A DNA stretch of 44,552 nucleotides from Prevotella sp. (GTDB lineage: Bacteria > Bacteroidota > Bacteroidia > Bacteroidales > Bacteroidaceae). Location: the NCBI GenBank assembly GCA_017475005.1, contig JAFVGI010000048.1:1-44552 (forward strand), read 5' to 3'. This document shows, one piece after another, positions 14,650 through 24,560 of this stretch. The notes beneath the pieces are model-generated. The model was not told the DNA's origin. It made no database searches and was given only the letters and a program-made list of their open reading frames with translations. Position 1 is the first letter of the stretch. Every line of letters begins with the position of its first letter. The position numbers and the translations under genes were made by a program.

Positions 14650-16077
14650 ACGACAAACAACCTCACACTCAATATTGAAAATCTTAGCCACCTTCAGGAT
14701 GGTGTCGATATGACGACCTACGGCAGCAGCCATGTGGTGTGTAGGACCAGCCTCGCTCCACTTGTTGACGAATTCGCGGCAGCTCAGAGAGAACTTGGTG
14801 CGCATGTTTGTATCGCCGAATGTGAAGATAGGACCTTCTTCGTTGACACCCTCAGCAACGACGAACTTGAAGACGCCGTTCTTGTCCTGTGTGATAGCGA
14901 GATAAGTAACAGGACCTGTTGGAGGATAGAACTGTGTCAGGTAACCGCCACCGCTCTTTCCGTGGAATACTGGCACAATCTTCATTGTAGGTTTCTTTGC
15001 CTGTGAGATGTCGAAGTCGCCAGAGCCGGAGTGACCGATGATACAAATGTCCTTAGGGAAGTCGATAGAATACATCTCAGCAAGTGTTCCTGTGCCAGAG
15101 ATGGTCTTCAGGATAGACATCGCCATAGCGACCTTCATGTCACCCTCTACGGCACATGCTGTGTGCTGCTTGATGAGCATAGAGAATGCTGGTATCAGCA
15201 TAGAGTCGAGCTTGCCTGCCACACCCTGTGCGAAGCCGTCGTAGTGGCTTGCTATGAGACCCAGTTTCTCGTCCTTTACCCACTGCTCGAAGGCAACGAC
15301 ATACTTTGCCATATCCCATACCTTCTCGATGGTGCCGCCACCCTCGATGTCGAAGGTGTCGAGGATATCCTGTGCCTTTGCCTTGATGGCAGCCTCGTCG
15401 GTGATATTGTCGGCAATAGCCCACATCTTCTCCCAGTCGAACTGCTTGGTATATACGAACATGCGGTGATAGAGGTTTGTCTCGTCGATATAGAGGTCCA
15501 TCATGCCAGGATATGGGCGGCCAATCTGTGCGATGTTGGTATCGCGGAAGCGGCGGCGCACCTGTGCTGCACGACACCAGTCTTCTATCTCTGCCTGCAC
15601 CTCTGGGTCACCACCTTCTACAACACCTGTGATGACAGCAGAACGCTTGCCGGCACGATTGAGGTCGGCAACCATCTCGCCGATGGCGCCACAAGCATAC
15701 AGCTCACCCAGCCATGTAGGAATGTCTGTCTTGGCATAATCAGGAGCCAGCTTCTTCTGTACGTTGACGATGACAACAGGAACGTCGAGGTCACGAACAG
15801 CAGGTAGCATATTGTATGATGTGCAGTATGTCAGCATCTGCAGTATCACGAGGTCAACATCAGCAGCGCGGAACTTATCGCCGGCAGCCATTGACTGCTC
15901 CTTCGTTGTTACCATACCGCCGTCGATAATCTCGATGGTATCAGGTAAAGTCTTCTTGAAAGCTGCATACTGAGCTTCAAATTCTGGTACTAGTTGTGGG
16001 AACTGTGGCAGGTAAGCCTGCAGCGCAATGCTGAAGACACCTACTCTTGCTTTGGTTTCTACTAATGGTTTAGCCAT
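14647..16077 (-). CDS. L-fucose/L-arabinose isomerase-family protein
   Basis: A 476-residue protein of the fucose/arabinose isomerase superfamily: an N-terminal Rossmann-like part (VDLVILQMLTYCTSYNMLPA), then FEQWVKDEKLGLIASHYDGF and a C-terminal part with PVFHGKSGGGYLTQFYPPTG and AGPTHHMAAAVGRHID. The enzymes interconvert aldose and ketose with a divalent metal. In this operon the expected reaction is L-rhamnose to L-rhamnulose (or another 6-deoxyaldose), normally done by the unrelated RhaA. No RhaA is present in the window. The gene lies 33 bp after the kinase gene and 36 bp before the transporter. Confidence 0.85.
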   Translation of the reverse strand: MAKPLVETKARVGVFSIALQAYLPQFPQLVPEFEAQYAAFKKTLPDTIEIIDGGMVTTKEQSMAAGDKFRAADVDLVILQMLTYCTSYNMLPAVRDLDVPVVIVNVQKKLAPDYAKTDIPTWLGELYACGAIGEMVADLNRAGKRSAVITGVVEGGDPEVQAEIEDWCRAAQVRRRFRDTNIAQIGRPYPGMMDLYIDETNLYHRMFVYTKQFDWEKMWAIADNITDEAAIKAKAQDILDTFDIEGGGTIEKVWDMAKYVVAFEQWVKDEKLGLIASHYDGFAQGVAGKLDSMLIPAFSMLIKQHTACAVEGDMKVAMAMSILKTISGTGTLAEMYSIDFPKDICIIGHSGSGDFDISQAKKPTMKIVPVFHGKSGGGYLTQFYPPTGPVTYLAITQDKNGVFKFVVAEGVNEEGPIFTFGDTNMRTKFSLSCREFVNKWSEAGPTHHMAAAVGRHIDTILKVAKIFNIECEVVCR

Positions 16078-16102
16078 AATTGTTTAATTATTTAGTTTAA
16101 AA

Positions 16103-16130
16103 TACATTCTTCACTTTTCACTCTTCACTT
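16103..16130 (-). repeat. Heptad array encoding the end of the kinase
   Basis: Minus strand AAGTGAA, GAGTGAA, AAGTGAA, GAATGTA. The first units are read as the C-terminal Val-Lys-Ser-Glu-Lys and the TGA stop of the rhamnulokinase. Confidence 0.75.
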
Positions 16131-17589
16131 TCAAGATTTCCTGAAATCGTTGATACGCCTTGTCCCATTCCTCGCGGTCGGCTGGGGTGAACTCTTTCAG
16201 TTCGAGGCTGTTGGCGATTACTCGGCGCATCTCCCAGAGGTCTTTCACCTCTCCTGCGGCCTTTGCCTGCACCATGATATTGCCTAAGGCAGTACCCTCC
16301 TGCGGACCAGCCAATACCTTTATGCCGCAAGAGTTTGCGGTAAACTGGTTCAGATAAGCATTCAGCGAACCACCACCGATGATATGAAGTACAGCGATAG
16401 GGAATTCTGCCATTTCCTCAAGGTATTCATATACTTGACGATATCTCAAGGCCAGCGACTCGAAAATAATTCTGCATATCTCAGCATATCCCTGTGGCAC
16501 ATACTGGTCTGTCTGCCTGCAGTATTCCTGTATGGCATCAATCATGCTCACAGGGTTAGCAAACATCGGGTCATCAGGATTTATGATGCTTTGGAAAGCG
16601 GGCTGCTTCATAGCCTCTGCTATCAGTTCTGTATGCGACTTCGGAGCATAAGTCCACTCCTTGCGGCAGCGTTCGTATATCCACATGCCGCAGATATTCT
16701 TCAGGAAGCGTGTGGTGCCCTCGATGCCACCCTCGTTGGTGAAGTTCCTGTCGTATGACACTTCATTGATGATGGCATTCTTTGTCTCTATTCCCATGAG
16801 GCTCCATGTGCCTGATGACAGATATGCGAAATTCTCGTTTGCAGCAGGAACGGCAGCAACGGCGCTTCCTGTATCATGTCCTGCAACAGCAACAACAGGT
16901 ATTGCTCCCAGTCCCGTCTCTTTCTGCACCTCAGGGCGCAGTTTTCCGATGAGATTACCTGGATTCACCATTCTGCCGAATTTATCCTGTGACAGTCCGA
17001 CAGATGCCAGCAGGTCGGGATCTAACTGCTTGGTGCGAGGGTCGAGCAGCTGTGCTGTAGAAGCGATGGTGTATTCGCATACCATCTCGCCAGTCAGCAT
17101 ATAGCTCAGCGCATCAGGGATGAAGAGAATCTTCTTTGCATTCTTCAGGGCTACATTACCGGCCTTCCTCATAGCATGCAGCTGGAAGATACTGTTGAAA
17201 TTCAGGAACTGTATGCCTGTAATGTTATACACCTGTTCCCTTGTCTTCACGTTAGCAAGGTAATCCTCCATAGCCTCGAAGGTGTGAGGGTCGCGGTATG
17301 CTATTGGCTGACTGATAGAGTTGTCGTCAGCAACGCACACAAAGTCCACACCCCATGTGTCGATACCGATGGAGGTAATGGTGACATTATTGTTTTTAGC
17401 CTCTTTAAGGCCTTTTATGATTTCAAAGTACAAGGCATAGATGTCCCAATAGTAATGCCCGTTAATCTCAATGAGGTTATTGGGGAAACGAGTGAGTTCC
17501 TTCAACTCAATCTTTCCGTTGTCTATTCCACCAATAATCGTACGTCCGCTGGTAGCTCCAAGGTCTACCGCAAAGAAACACTTGTTCAT
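16111..17589 (-). CDS. rhaB: Rhamnulokinase (FGGY family)
   Basis: A 492-residue FGGY carbohydrate kinase that phosphorylates L-rhamnulose at O-1. N-terminal ATPase strand and loop: FFAVDLGATSGRTIIG (5-20). The WGVDFVCVADD segment and the catalytic-region AVAGHDTGSAVAAVP and SSGTWSLMG are as in RhaB. The C-terminal domain has HIIGGGSLNAYLNQ and GPQEGTALGNIMVQ. It is first in the operon, with its own promoter shared back-to-back with PAP2. The extreme C-terminus (KVKSEK) is written by heptad units and is not part of the fold. Confidence 0.93.
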   Translation of the reverse strand: MNKCFFAVDLGATSGRTIIGGIDNGKIELKELTRFPNNLIEINGHYYWDIYALYFEIIKGLKEAKNNNVTITSIGIDTWGVDFVCVADDNSISQPIAYRDPHTFEAMEDYLANVKTREQVYNITGIQFLNFNSIFQLHAMRKAGNVALKNAKKILFIPDALSYMLTGEMVCEYTIASTAQLLDPRTKQLDPDLLASVGLSQDKFGRMVNPGNLIGKLRPEVQKETGLGAIPVVAVAGHDTGSAVAAVPAANENFAYLSSGTWSLMGIETKNAIINEVSYDRNFTNEGGIEGTTRFLKNICGMWIYERCRKEWTYAPKSHTELIAEAMKQPAFQSIINPDDPMFANPVSMIDAIQEYCRQTDQYVPQGYAEICRIIFESLALRYRQVYEYLEEMAEFPIAVLHIIGGGSLNAYLNQFTANSCGIKVLAGPQEGTALGNIMVQAKAAGEVKDLWEMRRVIANSLELKEFTPADREEWDKAYQRFQEILKVKSEK

Positions 17590-17638
17590 GTTTGCTCAGA
17601 AATTTTATTCTAATAGGTTAATAGTTTACTTCAACGTG

Positions 17639-17668
17639 CAAAAGTACAAAAAAGAAGTAATTTACAAA
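17639..17668 (-). promoter_or_regulatory. Promoter of the rhamnose operon
   Basis: Minus strand: TTTG (plus 17665-17668), an 18-bp spacer and TACTTTTG (17639-17646). The leader to the kinase ATG is about 45 nt. No clear operator is seen. Confidence 0.7.
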
Positions 17669-17708
17669 AGAAAACGTCGATTTTTTATGTTTTTTTGCAA
17701 TTTTTTTA

Positions 17709-17716
17709 TACCTTTG
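17709..17716 (+). promoter_or_regulatory. -7 element for PAP2, very close to the start
   Basis: TACCTTTG ends only six bases before the ATG at 17723, so the mRNA would be leaderless or nearly so. Confidence 0.65.
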
Positions 17717-17722
17717 CAGCCG

Positions 17723-18346
17723 ATGGATGAACAACTACTGCTGTTAATCAACGGACATCATACAGAGTTCCTTGATAGTTTCATGTGGCTTCTCACACAG
17801 AAGACCATATGGATTCCCCTTTATTGTGCTATGCTTTATGTGGTGTGGCGCAATTACGGATGGCGCGGGGCGCTGCAGATTCTCGTCATGATAGCTCTTG
17901 GTATGCTTGTTACTGATTGGGCGAATTCCCAATTCCTGCGTCCTGTTATTGGTCGCTTGCGTCCGAACAATCCTGAAAATCCTGTTTTCGCGCTTCTCTA
18001 TCGTGTCAATGATGTCAGGGGAGGGGGCTGTGGCTTCCCGTCGGCACATTCTGCCAACAACTGGATGCTCACCTTCATGTTGTATTATTGGCTTCGGGAT
18101 AGGTGGACCATTATCACTATGTCCTTCTTCTCGCTGCTTATCTGCTATTCGCGAGTTTATTTAGGCTATCATTATCCTGGAGATATCCTCGGAGGCTTCG
18201 TCCTCGCAGCTATCACAGTATATGTAATAACGTGGCTGCATAGCCGTTATCTACATTTCGAGAAAGTGTCAGAGCCAAAGCTCACCTGGATGCCTGCCTT
18301 CTTCATAGGCATCATCATCACTTTCTTCGCCTTAGCAAGTCTTTAG
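17723..18346 (+). CDS. PAP2-family membrane phosphatase
   Basis: A 207-residue integral membrane phosphatase. The tripartite PAP2 signature is present: RPVIGRLRPNNP, then CGFPSAHSANNW (PSxH variant) and SRVYLGYHYPGDILGG. About six membrane helices alternate with these loops. The family dephosphorylates lipid phosphates such as undecaprenyl diphosphate, phosphatidic acid or lipid A. The exact substrate cannot be told here. The frame continues upstream to 17471, but ATG 17723 fits the family start and follows the promoter directly. Confidence 0.93.
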   Translation: MDEQLLLLINGHHTEFLDSFMWLLTQKTIWIPLYCAMLYVVWRNYGWRGALQILVMIALGMLVTDWANSQFLRPVIGRLRPNNPENPVFALLYRVNDVRGGGCGFPSAHSANNWMLTFMLYYWLRDRWTIITMSFFSLLICYSRVYLGYHYPGDILGGFVLAAITVYVITWLHSRYLHFEKVSEPKLTWMPAFFIGIIITFFALASL

Positions 18347-18348
18347 TA

Positions 18349-18648
18349 TTATTTTGATAATTCCCTATCGCGTTTTTCGACAGCATGATAAAACTTTGTC
18401 TGTGCTGCCAAAACCTTTTCGGAATCTTCATCGGACATTTTTCTGATATTACCAAGTCTGTTCTCAAGACCATTTATCTCGTCTTGCACATCATAGGTAA
18501 TCTTGGCCAGTTTGTTCTTGGTCAAAGCATCACCAACATTCTCCACACCATCCTCATAAACTTCTACATAATCATCGGCAGAAGCTGCTGTGCATGCTGT
18601 GAGCGTAAGCGAAGCTGCAAATATATATAATATGAATGAAAATTTCAT
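18349..18648 (-). CDS. Small lipoprotein of unknown function
   Basis: A 99-residue protein: signal MKFSFILYIFAASLTLTAC with the lipobox Cys at 19, then a mature part of about 80 residues, mostly charged helix (VEVYEDGVENVGDALTKNK, AQTKFYHAVEKRDRELSK) with coiled-coil character. No family is recognised. It has its own promoter and converges with PAP2, two bases from its stop. Confidence 0.75.
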   Translation of the reverse strand: MKFSFILYIFAASLTLTACTAASADDYVEVYEDGVENVGDALTKNKLAKITYDVQDEINGLENRLGNIRKMSDEDSEKVLAAQTKFYHAVEKRDRELSK

Positions 18649-18681
18649 GTTTCTCTATTGCTATCCTGATGAAAGCGGGTG

Positions 18682-18712
18682 CAAAAGTATAGAAAATGTT
18701 TTAAACTCACAA
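18682..18712 (-). promoter_or_regulatory. Promoter of the small lipoprotein gene
   Basis: Minus strand: TTG (plus 18710-18712), a 20-bp spacer and TACTTTTG (18682-18689). Confidence 0.65.
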
Positions 18713-18827
18713 GCATTTTGTAAAAAAATCATCAAAAATTTTGCATTTTTTTGCTTTTTTGTGTGCCTACACAGTGCATTTTTGTTTTTTCGCTGATATT
18801 TTGTAGTCAGTTAAAGTTTCTTAAATA

Positions 18828-18859
18828 TTTGTGGCTCTCGGCGATTTTTTGTAATTTTG
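18828..18859 (+). promoter_or_regulatory. Promoter of the clpP-clpX-recQ operon
   Basis: TTTG at 18828-18831, a 20-bp spacer and TAATTTTG at 18852-18859. Confidence 0.8.
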
Positions 18860-18907
18860 TTGTTGAAATCGTGTGTTTTCCCGATTTATTGAAAAAGAAA
18901 TATTTAT

Positions 18908-19615
18908 ATGATTATGAATAATATTACAAGTGATTTCAGAAAGTTTGCTACTGGCAAGCTGAGTATGAGCGGTATGATGGTGGATGATGTGCTGAGAGCA
19001 CAGAATCAGTATCTCAATCCTTACATCCTGGAGGAGCGTCAGTTGAACGTGACTCAGATGGATGTGTTCTCACGTTTGATGATGGAACGCATCATCTTCT
19101 TGGGAACAGAGATTAACGACTATACAGCCAACACCATACAGGCACAGTTGCTGTATCTTGACTCTACAGACCCGGGCAAGGATATCTCAATATATATCAA
19201 CAGTCCTGGTGGCAGCGTAACAGCAGGACTGGGTATCTATGATACGATGCAGTTTATCACCTCTGATGTTTCCACTATGTGTACAGGTTTGGCTGCCTCT
19301 ATGGGCGCTGTGTTGCTGGTGGCTGGACAGGAGGGTAAGCGTTCGGCTCTGCCTCATGCAAGGGTGATGATACACCAGCCTTTGGGAGGCGTGCAGGGAC
19401 AGGCTTCAGACATAGAGATAGAGGCAAGAGAGATACAGAAGTTTAAAAAGGAACTATATACCATCATTGCTGAGCATTCACACACTCCTTATGACAAGGT
19501 GTGGGCTGATTCTGACAGAAACTACTGGATGACGGCAGAAGAGGCAAGAGAGTACGGTATGGTAGATCAGGTGCTGAAGAAAAAACAGACAAATGGCGAG
19601 GAAGAAAATAAATAG
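18908..19615 (+). CDS. clpP: ATP-dependent Clp protease proteolytic subunit
   Basis: A serine peptidase forming the ClpP barrel. Catalytic residues: Ser131 in GLAASMGAV, His156 in MIHQP and Asp203 in the [11 protein letters not shown] region. Glycine-rich [11 protein letters not shown] (98-107) is the substrate-binding strand. Length is 235. The start may be ATG 18908 or 18914. The usual upstream trigger factor gene is absent here. The stop overlaps clpX by 23 bp. Confidence 0.97.
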   Translation: MIMNNITSDFRKFATGKLSMSGMMVDDVLRAQNQYLNPYILEERQLNVTQMDVFSRLMMERIIFLGTEINDYTANTIQAQLLYLDSTDPGKDISIYINSPGGSVTAGLGIYDTMQFITSDVSTMCTGLAASMGAVLLVAGQEGKRSALPHARVMIHQPLGGVQGQASDIEIEAREIQKFKKELYTIIAEHSHTPYDKVWADSDRNYWMTAEEAREYGMVDQVLKKKQTNGEEENK

Positions 19616-20822
19616 ATGTAGCTTCTGCGGAAGAGACGAACATGATGTAGCCCTGCTCATTACGGGTATGGATGGCTTTATATGTTCTGATTGCGTAAAG
19701 CAGGCATACAACATTATACAAACCGTCGATAAGAAACCTGGTGAGGCTGCTCCGAGCAGTCAGCCGAGCGGGATGAATATGGCGCAGGTGCCAAAGCCGC
19801 AGGAGATAAAGGAATATCTGGATCAGTATATCATTGGTCAGGATGAAGCAAAGAAATATCTCTGTGTGGCTGTGTACAATCACTATAAGCGTTTGGCTCA
19901 GCCAGAGGATGAAGATGGTGTGGAGATAGAGAAGTCAAACATCATCATGGTTGGTTCTACGGGTACAGGAAAGACCCTCTTGGCACGCACCATAGCACGT
20001 TTGCTGAATGTGCCTTTCACCATCGTGGATGCTACGGTATTTACTGAGGCAGGCTATGTCGGTGAGGATGTGGAGAGTATTCTGAGCCGTCTGCTGCAGG
20101 CTGCCGATTATGACCTCGCTGCTGCACAGAGAGGCATCGTGTTTATTGACGAAATAGACAAGATAGCACGCAAGAGCGATAATCCTAGTATTACACGTGA
20201 CGTCAGTGGTGAAGGTGTGCAGCAGGGTCTGCTGAAACTGTTGGAGGGTACTATAGTAAACGTGCCACCAAAGGGCGGACGCAAGCATCCGGATCAGGAT
20301 TATGTGCATGTAGATACAAGAAATATCCTCTTTATCTGCGGCGGTGCCTTCGACGGCATAGAGCGCAAGATAGCACAAAGAATGAATACCCATACTGTGG
20401 GATATCAGAGTGTGCTGAATGTGAGGAAGATAGATAAGAACGCGTTGATGCAGTACATAGCACCACAGGACTTGAAGTCGTTCGGACTGATACCTGAGAT
20501 AATAGGTCGTCTGCCTGTGCTGACACATCTGGATCCGCTGGATCATGATGCTCTGAGACGTATTCTCGTAGAGCCGAAGAACAGCATCATACGTCAGTAT
20601 ATCAAACTCTTCAAGATGGATAAGATAACGCTGACATTTACCACAGAGGCGTTGGATTACATCGTTGATAAGGCTGTAGAGTATAAACTTGGAGCCAGAG
20701 GATTGCGTTCAATAGTTGAGAATATTATGACGGATGCCATGTATGAGGCACCATCAAAGAATCTTGCAAAATTTGAAGTGACAAAGGAATATGCCGAAAG
20801 TCAACTTGCTAAAACCGCTTAA
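19593..20822 (+). CDS. clpX: Clp protease ATP-binding subunit ClpX
   Basis: An AAA+ unfoldase that feeds substrates to ClpP. An N-terminal zinc-binding domain has Cys9, Cys12, Cys31 and Cys34. Walker A is GSTGTGKT (121-128) and Walker B is FIDEIDK (184-190). The ClpP-binding loop lies in the region [19 protein letters not shown]. Length is 409. It begins inside the last codons of clpP and ends 32 bp inside recQ, so all three genes are probably translationally coupled. Confidence 0.98.
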   Translation: MARKKINRCSFCGRDEHDVALLITGMDGFICSDCVKQAYNIIQTVDKKPGEAAPSSQPSGMNMAQVPKPQEIKEYLDQYIIGQDEAKKYLCVAVYNHYKRLAQPEDEDGVEIEKSNIIMVGSTGTGKTLLARTIARLLNVPFTIVDATVFTEAGYVGEDVESILSRLLQAADYDLAAAQRGIVFIDEIDKIARKSDNPSITRDVSGEGVQQGLLKLLEGTIVNVPPKGGRKHPDQDYVHVDTRNILFICGGAFDGIERKIAQRMNTHTVGYQSVLNVRKIDKNALMQYIAPQDLKSFGLIPEIIGRLPVLTHLDPLDHDALRRILVEPKNSIIRQYIKLFKMDKITLTFTTEALDYIVDKAVEYKLGARGLRSIVENIMTDAMYEAPSKNLAKFEVTKEYAESQLAKTA

Positions 20823-22968
20823 AGAGTACTTCGGCTTCGACTCGTTCAAGGGTCAGCAGGAGGAAATCATCAGGCATCTGCTTGATGGGAAGGATTGCTT
20901 CGTGCTTATGCCAACAGGCGGCGGTAAGTCGTTGTGCTATCAGCTACCGTCTCTCATAATGGAGGGAACGGCAATTGTGGTATCGCCTTTGATTGCTTTG
21001 ATGAAGAATCAGGTGGATGTGATAAATGGTATCAGTGAACATGACGGCATTGCCCATTGCCTGAACTCCTCAATGAACAAGGCTGCGATAGATCAGGTGA
21101 AGGAGGACGTGAAGAATGGCGTTACGAAGCTTCTGTACCTTGCACCTGAATCGTTGCAGAAAGAAGAGAATATAATGTTCCTGAAGGAGGTGAAGGTGTC
21201 ATTCTTTGCTGTAGATGAGGCACACTGTATCTCAGAATGGGGACATGATTTCAGACCAGAATACCGACGCATCCGTCCTGTTGTCAATGCTATCGGACGG
21301 GCTCCGATAATCGCTCTGACGGCGACGGCAACAGAGAAGGTGAGAGCCGACATAAAGAAGAATCTGGACATACCAAAGGCGAAGGACTTTATGAGTTCCT
21401 TCAACAGACCAAGTCTTTACTATGAGGTTCGCGCAAAGACTCCGGATATCGACAAACAGATAATAAAGTTCATACGCCAGCATCAGGGCAAGAGCGGTAT
21501 AGTATATTGCCTGTCAAGGAAGAAGGCCGAAGACCTTGCTGAGGTGCTGAAGACAAACGACATAAAGGCGGCAGCATATCATGCAGGTCTCGATACAGCT
21601 GTTCGCAACGAGACACAGGATGACTTCCTGATGGAGCGCATCGATGTGATATGTGCTACGATAGCCTTCGGAATGGGTATCGACAAGCCGGATGTGCGCT
21701 TTGTGATACACTATGACATACCAAAGTCGTTGGAGGGCTACTATCAGGAAACAGGCCGTGCAGGACGTGATGGCGGAGAGGGTTTGTGTATAGCATTCTA
21801 TTCGCACAAAGACCTGATGAAGCTGGGTAAGTTCATGGAGTCCAAGACGGTGGCGGAGCAGGAGATAGGAAAACATCTGCTGCAAGAGACGGCTGCGTAT
21901 GCTGAGTCTTCAATATGTCGCCGTAAGATGCTGCTCAAGTATTTTGGCGAGGACTATCCATACGATAACTGCGGAAACTGCGACAACTGTAAGCATCCAA
22001 AGGTAAAAGTAGAAGCTGCAGAAGGACTGAAGGCTGTGCTGACCTCAATATTGGCCGTGAAGCAGAAGTTCAAGATGGGATATGTCATAGACTTCGTAAA
22101 AGGACGCGCTACAGACGATATAGTATCTCATAAACACAACGAACATGCAGAATTCGGCTGTGGAGAGGATATGAACGAAAAACTCTGGCACCCGATAATA
22201 CGCGAGGCGATGGTGGAGGGCTATATCAAGAAGGAAGTAGAGAGTTACGGAAATCTGAAGGTCACCACTGCCGGAAAGAAATGGCTCAAGGAATATACTA
22301 AGGACACGAAGTTCTACGTTGTGGAAGATAACACCTTCTCAGAAGAAGAGGTTGAAGCTACTGCAACGGGTGGTGCCCTCGACGAAGAGCTGTTCCACAT
22401 CCTGAAGAATCTGCGTCGCGATGTGGCGAAGGAGAAGAATGTGCAGCCATACATAGTATTCATGGAGGCCTCGCTGGAACAGATGGCTACGATGTATCCT
22501 ACTACCATTGAGGAACTGCAGACAATACAAGGAGTGGGGCAGGGAAAGGCGAGGCGTTTCGGAAAGCCTTTCTTGGATGTTATAAAGAAATACTGCGAAG
22601 AGAACGACATTGTGCGCCCAGAGGATATCCGCGTAAAGACGGTGGCAAAGAACTCTATGGGCAAACTGAAGATAGTACAGTGTATTGACAGAAAGATACC
22701 TCTCGATGACATAGCACGCTCTATGAACCTCAAGATGCCGGAACTGCTTGACGAACTGGAGGCGATAGTATATAGCGGCACGAAGGTGGACCTGAGCTAC
22801 TATATCGAGGATGTGATGGATGAAGAACAGATAGACGACATCTATGGCTACTTCGCTGAAGCTGAGACAGACAGCCTGAAGAATGCGTATGAGGAATTCG
22901 CCGGAGCATACACCGATGAGGAAGTAAGGCTTATAAGACTGATGTATATCAGCGAGAATGCCAACTAA
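20791..22968 (+). CDS. recQ: ATP-dependent DNA helicase RecQ
   Basis: A 3'-5' superfamily 2 helicase acting in recombination and fork repair. Walker A is PTGGGKS (41-47) and the DEAH box is [14 protein letters not shown] (141-154). The helicase C domain has [10 protein letters not shown], and the zinc-binding cysteines are in ICRRKM and CGNCDNC. An HRDC domain (about 515-600, with [17 protein letters not shown]) and a longer helical C-terminus follow. Length is 725. It starts 32 bp before the clpX stop in another frame. The chain clpP-clpX-recQ is common in Bacteroidales (from memory). Confidence 0.97.
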   Translation: MPKVNLLKPLKEYFGFDSFKGQQEEIIRHLLDGKDCFVLMPTGGGKSLCYQLPSLIMEGTAIVVSPLIALMKNQVDVINGISEHDGIAHCLNSSMNKAAIDQVKEDVKNGVTKLLYLAPESLQKEENIMFLKEVKVSFFAVDEAHCISEWGHDFRPEYRRIRPVVNAIGRAPIIALTATATEKVRADIKKNLDIPKAKDFMSSFNRPSLYYEVRAKTPDIDKQIIKFIRQHQGKSGIVYCLSRKKAEDLAEVLKTNDIKAAAYHAGLDTAVRNETQDDFLMERIDVICATIAFGMGIDKPDVRFVIHYDIPKSLEGYYQETGRAGRDGGEGLCIAFYSHKDLMKLGKFMESKTVAEQEIGKHLLQETAAYAESSICRRKMLLKYFGEDYPYDNCGNCDNCKHPKVKVEAAEGLKAVLTSILAVKQKFKMGYVIDFVKGRATDDIVSHKHNEHAEFGCGEDMNEKLWHPIIREAMVEGYIKKEVESYGNLKVTTAGKKWLKEYTKDTKFYVVEDNTFSEEEVEATATGGALDEELFHILKNLRRDVAKEKNVQPYIVFMEASLEQMATMYPTTIEELQTIQGVGQGKARRFGKPFLDVIKKYCEENDIVRPEDIRVKTVAKNSMGKLKIVQCIDRKIPLDDIARSMNLKMPELLDELEAIVYSGTKVDLSYYIEDVMDEEQIDDIYGYFAEAETDSLKNAYEEFAGAYTDEEVRLIRLMYISENAN

Positions 22969-23005
22969 TATAATAAATTAAGGAATAAATTATAAATAAA
23001 GAAAA

Positions 23006-24550
23006 ATGGCACAACAAGAAGACGTTTTTAAGAAGATTGTAAGTCATTGTAAGGAATATGGCTTTGTATTCCCATCAAGTGACATCTATGATGGATTAGG
23101 CGCTGTTTATGACTATGGTCAGAATGGCGTAGAGATGAAAAACAACATCAAGCAGTATTGGTGGCAGTCAATGGTATTGCTGCATGAGAATATCGTGGGT
23201 ATTGACTCAAGTATCTTCATGCACCCAACAATATGGAAGGCATCAGGACACGTAGATGCTTTCAATGACCCTCTTATTGATAACCGCGACTCAAAGAAGC
23301 GTTATCGTGCTGATGTCCTCATCGAGGAGCAGATGGCGAAATATGAGGATAAGATTGCTAAGGAAGTAGAGAAGGCTAAGAAGAAATTCGGTGATGCCTT
23401 TGACGAGGCAAAGTTCCGCGAGACAAATCCTCGTGTGCTGGAGAATCAGAAGAAGTTTGATGACCTTCATGCACGCTATTCTGAGGCTATGAACAAGATG
23501 GACCTCGATATGCTGAAGCAGATAATACTGGACGAGGAGATAGTATGTCCTATCAGCGGAACCCGCAACTGGACTGACGTAAGACAGTTTAACCTGATGT
23601 TCTCAACAGAGATGGGCGCTTCTGCTGACAATAGCATGAAGATATATCTGCGTCCAGAGACAGCACAGGGTATCTTCGTAAACTACCTCAATGTGCAGAA
23701 GACAGGTCGTATGAAGATTCCTTTCGGAATAGCACAGATTGGTAAGGCGTTCCGTAACGAGATAGTAGCTCGTCAGTTTATCTTCAGAATGAGAGAATTC
23801 GAGCAGATGGAAATGCAGTTCTTCATCAAGCCGGGCACAGAGCTCGACTGGTTCGCAAAGTGGAAGGAAACACGTATGAAGTGGCACCAGAACCTCGGTA
23901 TGGGCGCAGAGAACTATCGTTTCCACGATCACGACAAACTGGCTCACTATGCTAATGCTGCAACAGATATTGAGTTCCATATGCCATTCGGATTCAAGGA
24001 GGTTGAGGGTATCCACTCACGTACAAACTTCGACCTCTCACAGCATGAGAAATTCTCAGGTAAGCAGATAAAATACTTCGACCCAGAGGTTAACGAGTCA
24101 TATACTCCGTATGTCATCGAGACATCAATAGGTGTTGACCGTATGTTCCTCTCTGTATTGTGTCACTCTTACGAGGAAGAGAAACTGGAGAATGGCGAGA
24201 CACGCACAGTGCTTCACCTGCCTGCTGCTCTTGCTCCTGTGAAGCTGGCTGTATTCCCTCTGACAAAGAAGGACGGCCTGCCAGAGAAGGCACGTGAGAT
24301 TATCGACAACCTGAAGTTCCACTTCAACTGTAAATATGAGGAGAAGGACCAGATAGGAAAGCGCTATCGTCGTCAGGACGCTATTGGTACACCATTCTGC
24401 GTAACCGTAGACCACCAAACCCTCGAGGATAATACTGTAACACTGCGCTATCGCGACACAATGGAGCAGGAGCGTGTGAATATTGCAGACCTGCAGGGAA
24501 TAATAGAGGATAAGGTTTCTATAACTTCTTTACTCAAGAAACTTCAGTAA
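23006..24550 (+). CDS. glyS: Glycine--tRNA ligase, homodimeric type
   Basis: A class II synthetase of the alpha-2 type (514 residues). The N-terminal KEYGFVFPSSDIYDGLGAVYDYG is typical. RPETAQGIFVNYL and motif 2 AFRNEI with its following basic strand are present, and motif 3 is IGVDRMFLSVL. A C-terminal anticodon-binding domain starts at LAPVKLAVFPL. It charges tRNA-Gly. It follows recQ by 37 bp, and the leader is AT-rich with no clear promoter. Confidence 0.97.
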   Translation: MAQQEDVFKKIVSHCKEYGFVFPSSDIYDGLGAVYDYGQNGVEMKNNIKQYWWQSMVLLHENIVGIDSSIFMHPTIWKASGHVDAFNDPLIDNRDSKKRYRADVLIEEQMAKYEDKIAKEVEKAKKKFGDAFDEAKFRETNPRVLENQKKFDDLHARYSEAMNKMDLDMLKQIILDEEIVCPISGTRNWTDVRQFNLMFSTEMGASADNSMKIYLRPETAQGIFVNYLNVQKTGRMKIPFGIAQIGKAFRNEIVARQFIFRMREFEQMEMQFFIKPGTELDWFAKWKETRMKWHQNLGMGAENYRFHDHDKLAHYANAATDIEFHMPFGFKEVEGIHSRTNFDLSQHEKFSGKQIKYFDPEVNESYTPYVIETSIGVDRMFLSVLCHSYEEEKLENGETRTVLHLPAALAPVKLAVFPLTKKDGLPEKAREIIDNLKFHFNCKYEEKDQIGKRYRRQDAIGTPFCVTVDHQTLEDNTVTLRYRDTMEQERVNIADLQGIIEDKVSITSLLKKLQ

Positions 24551-24560
24551 AAAAGAAATA

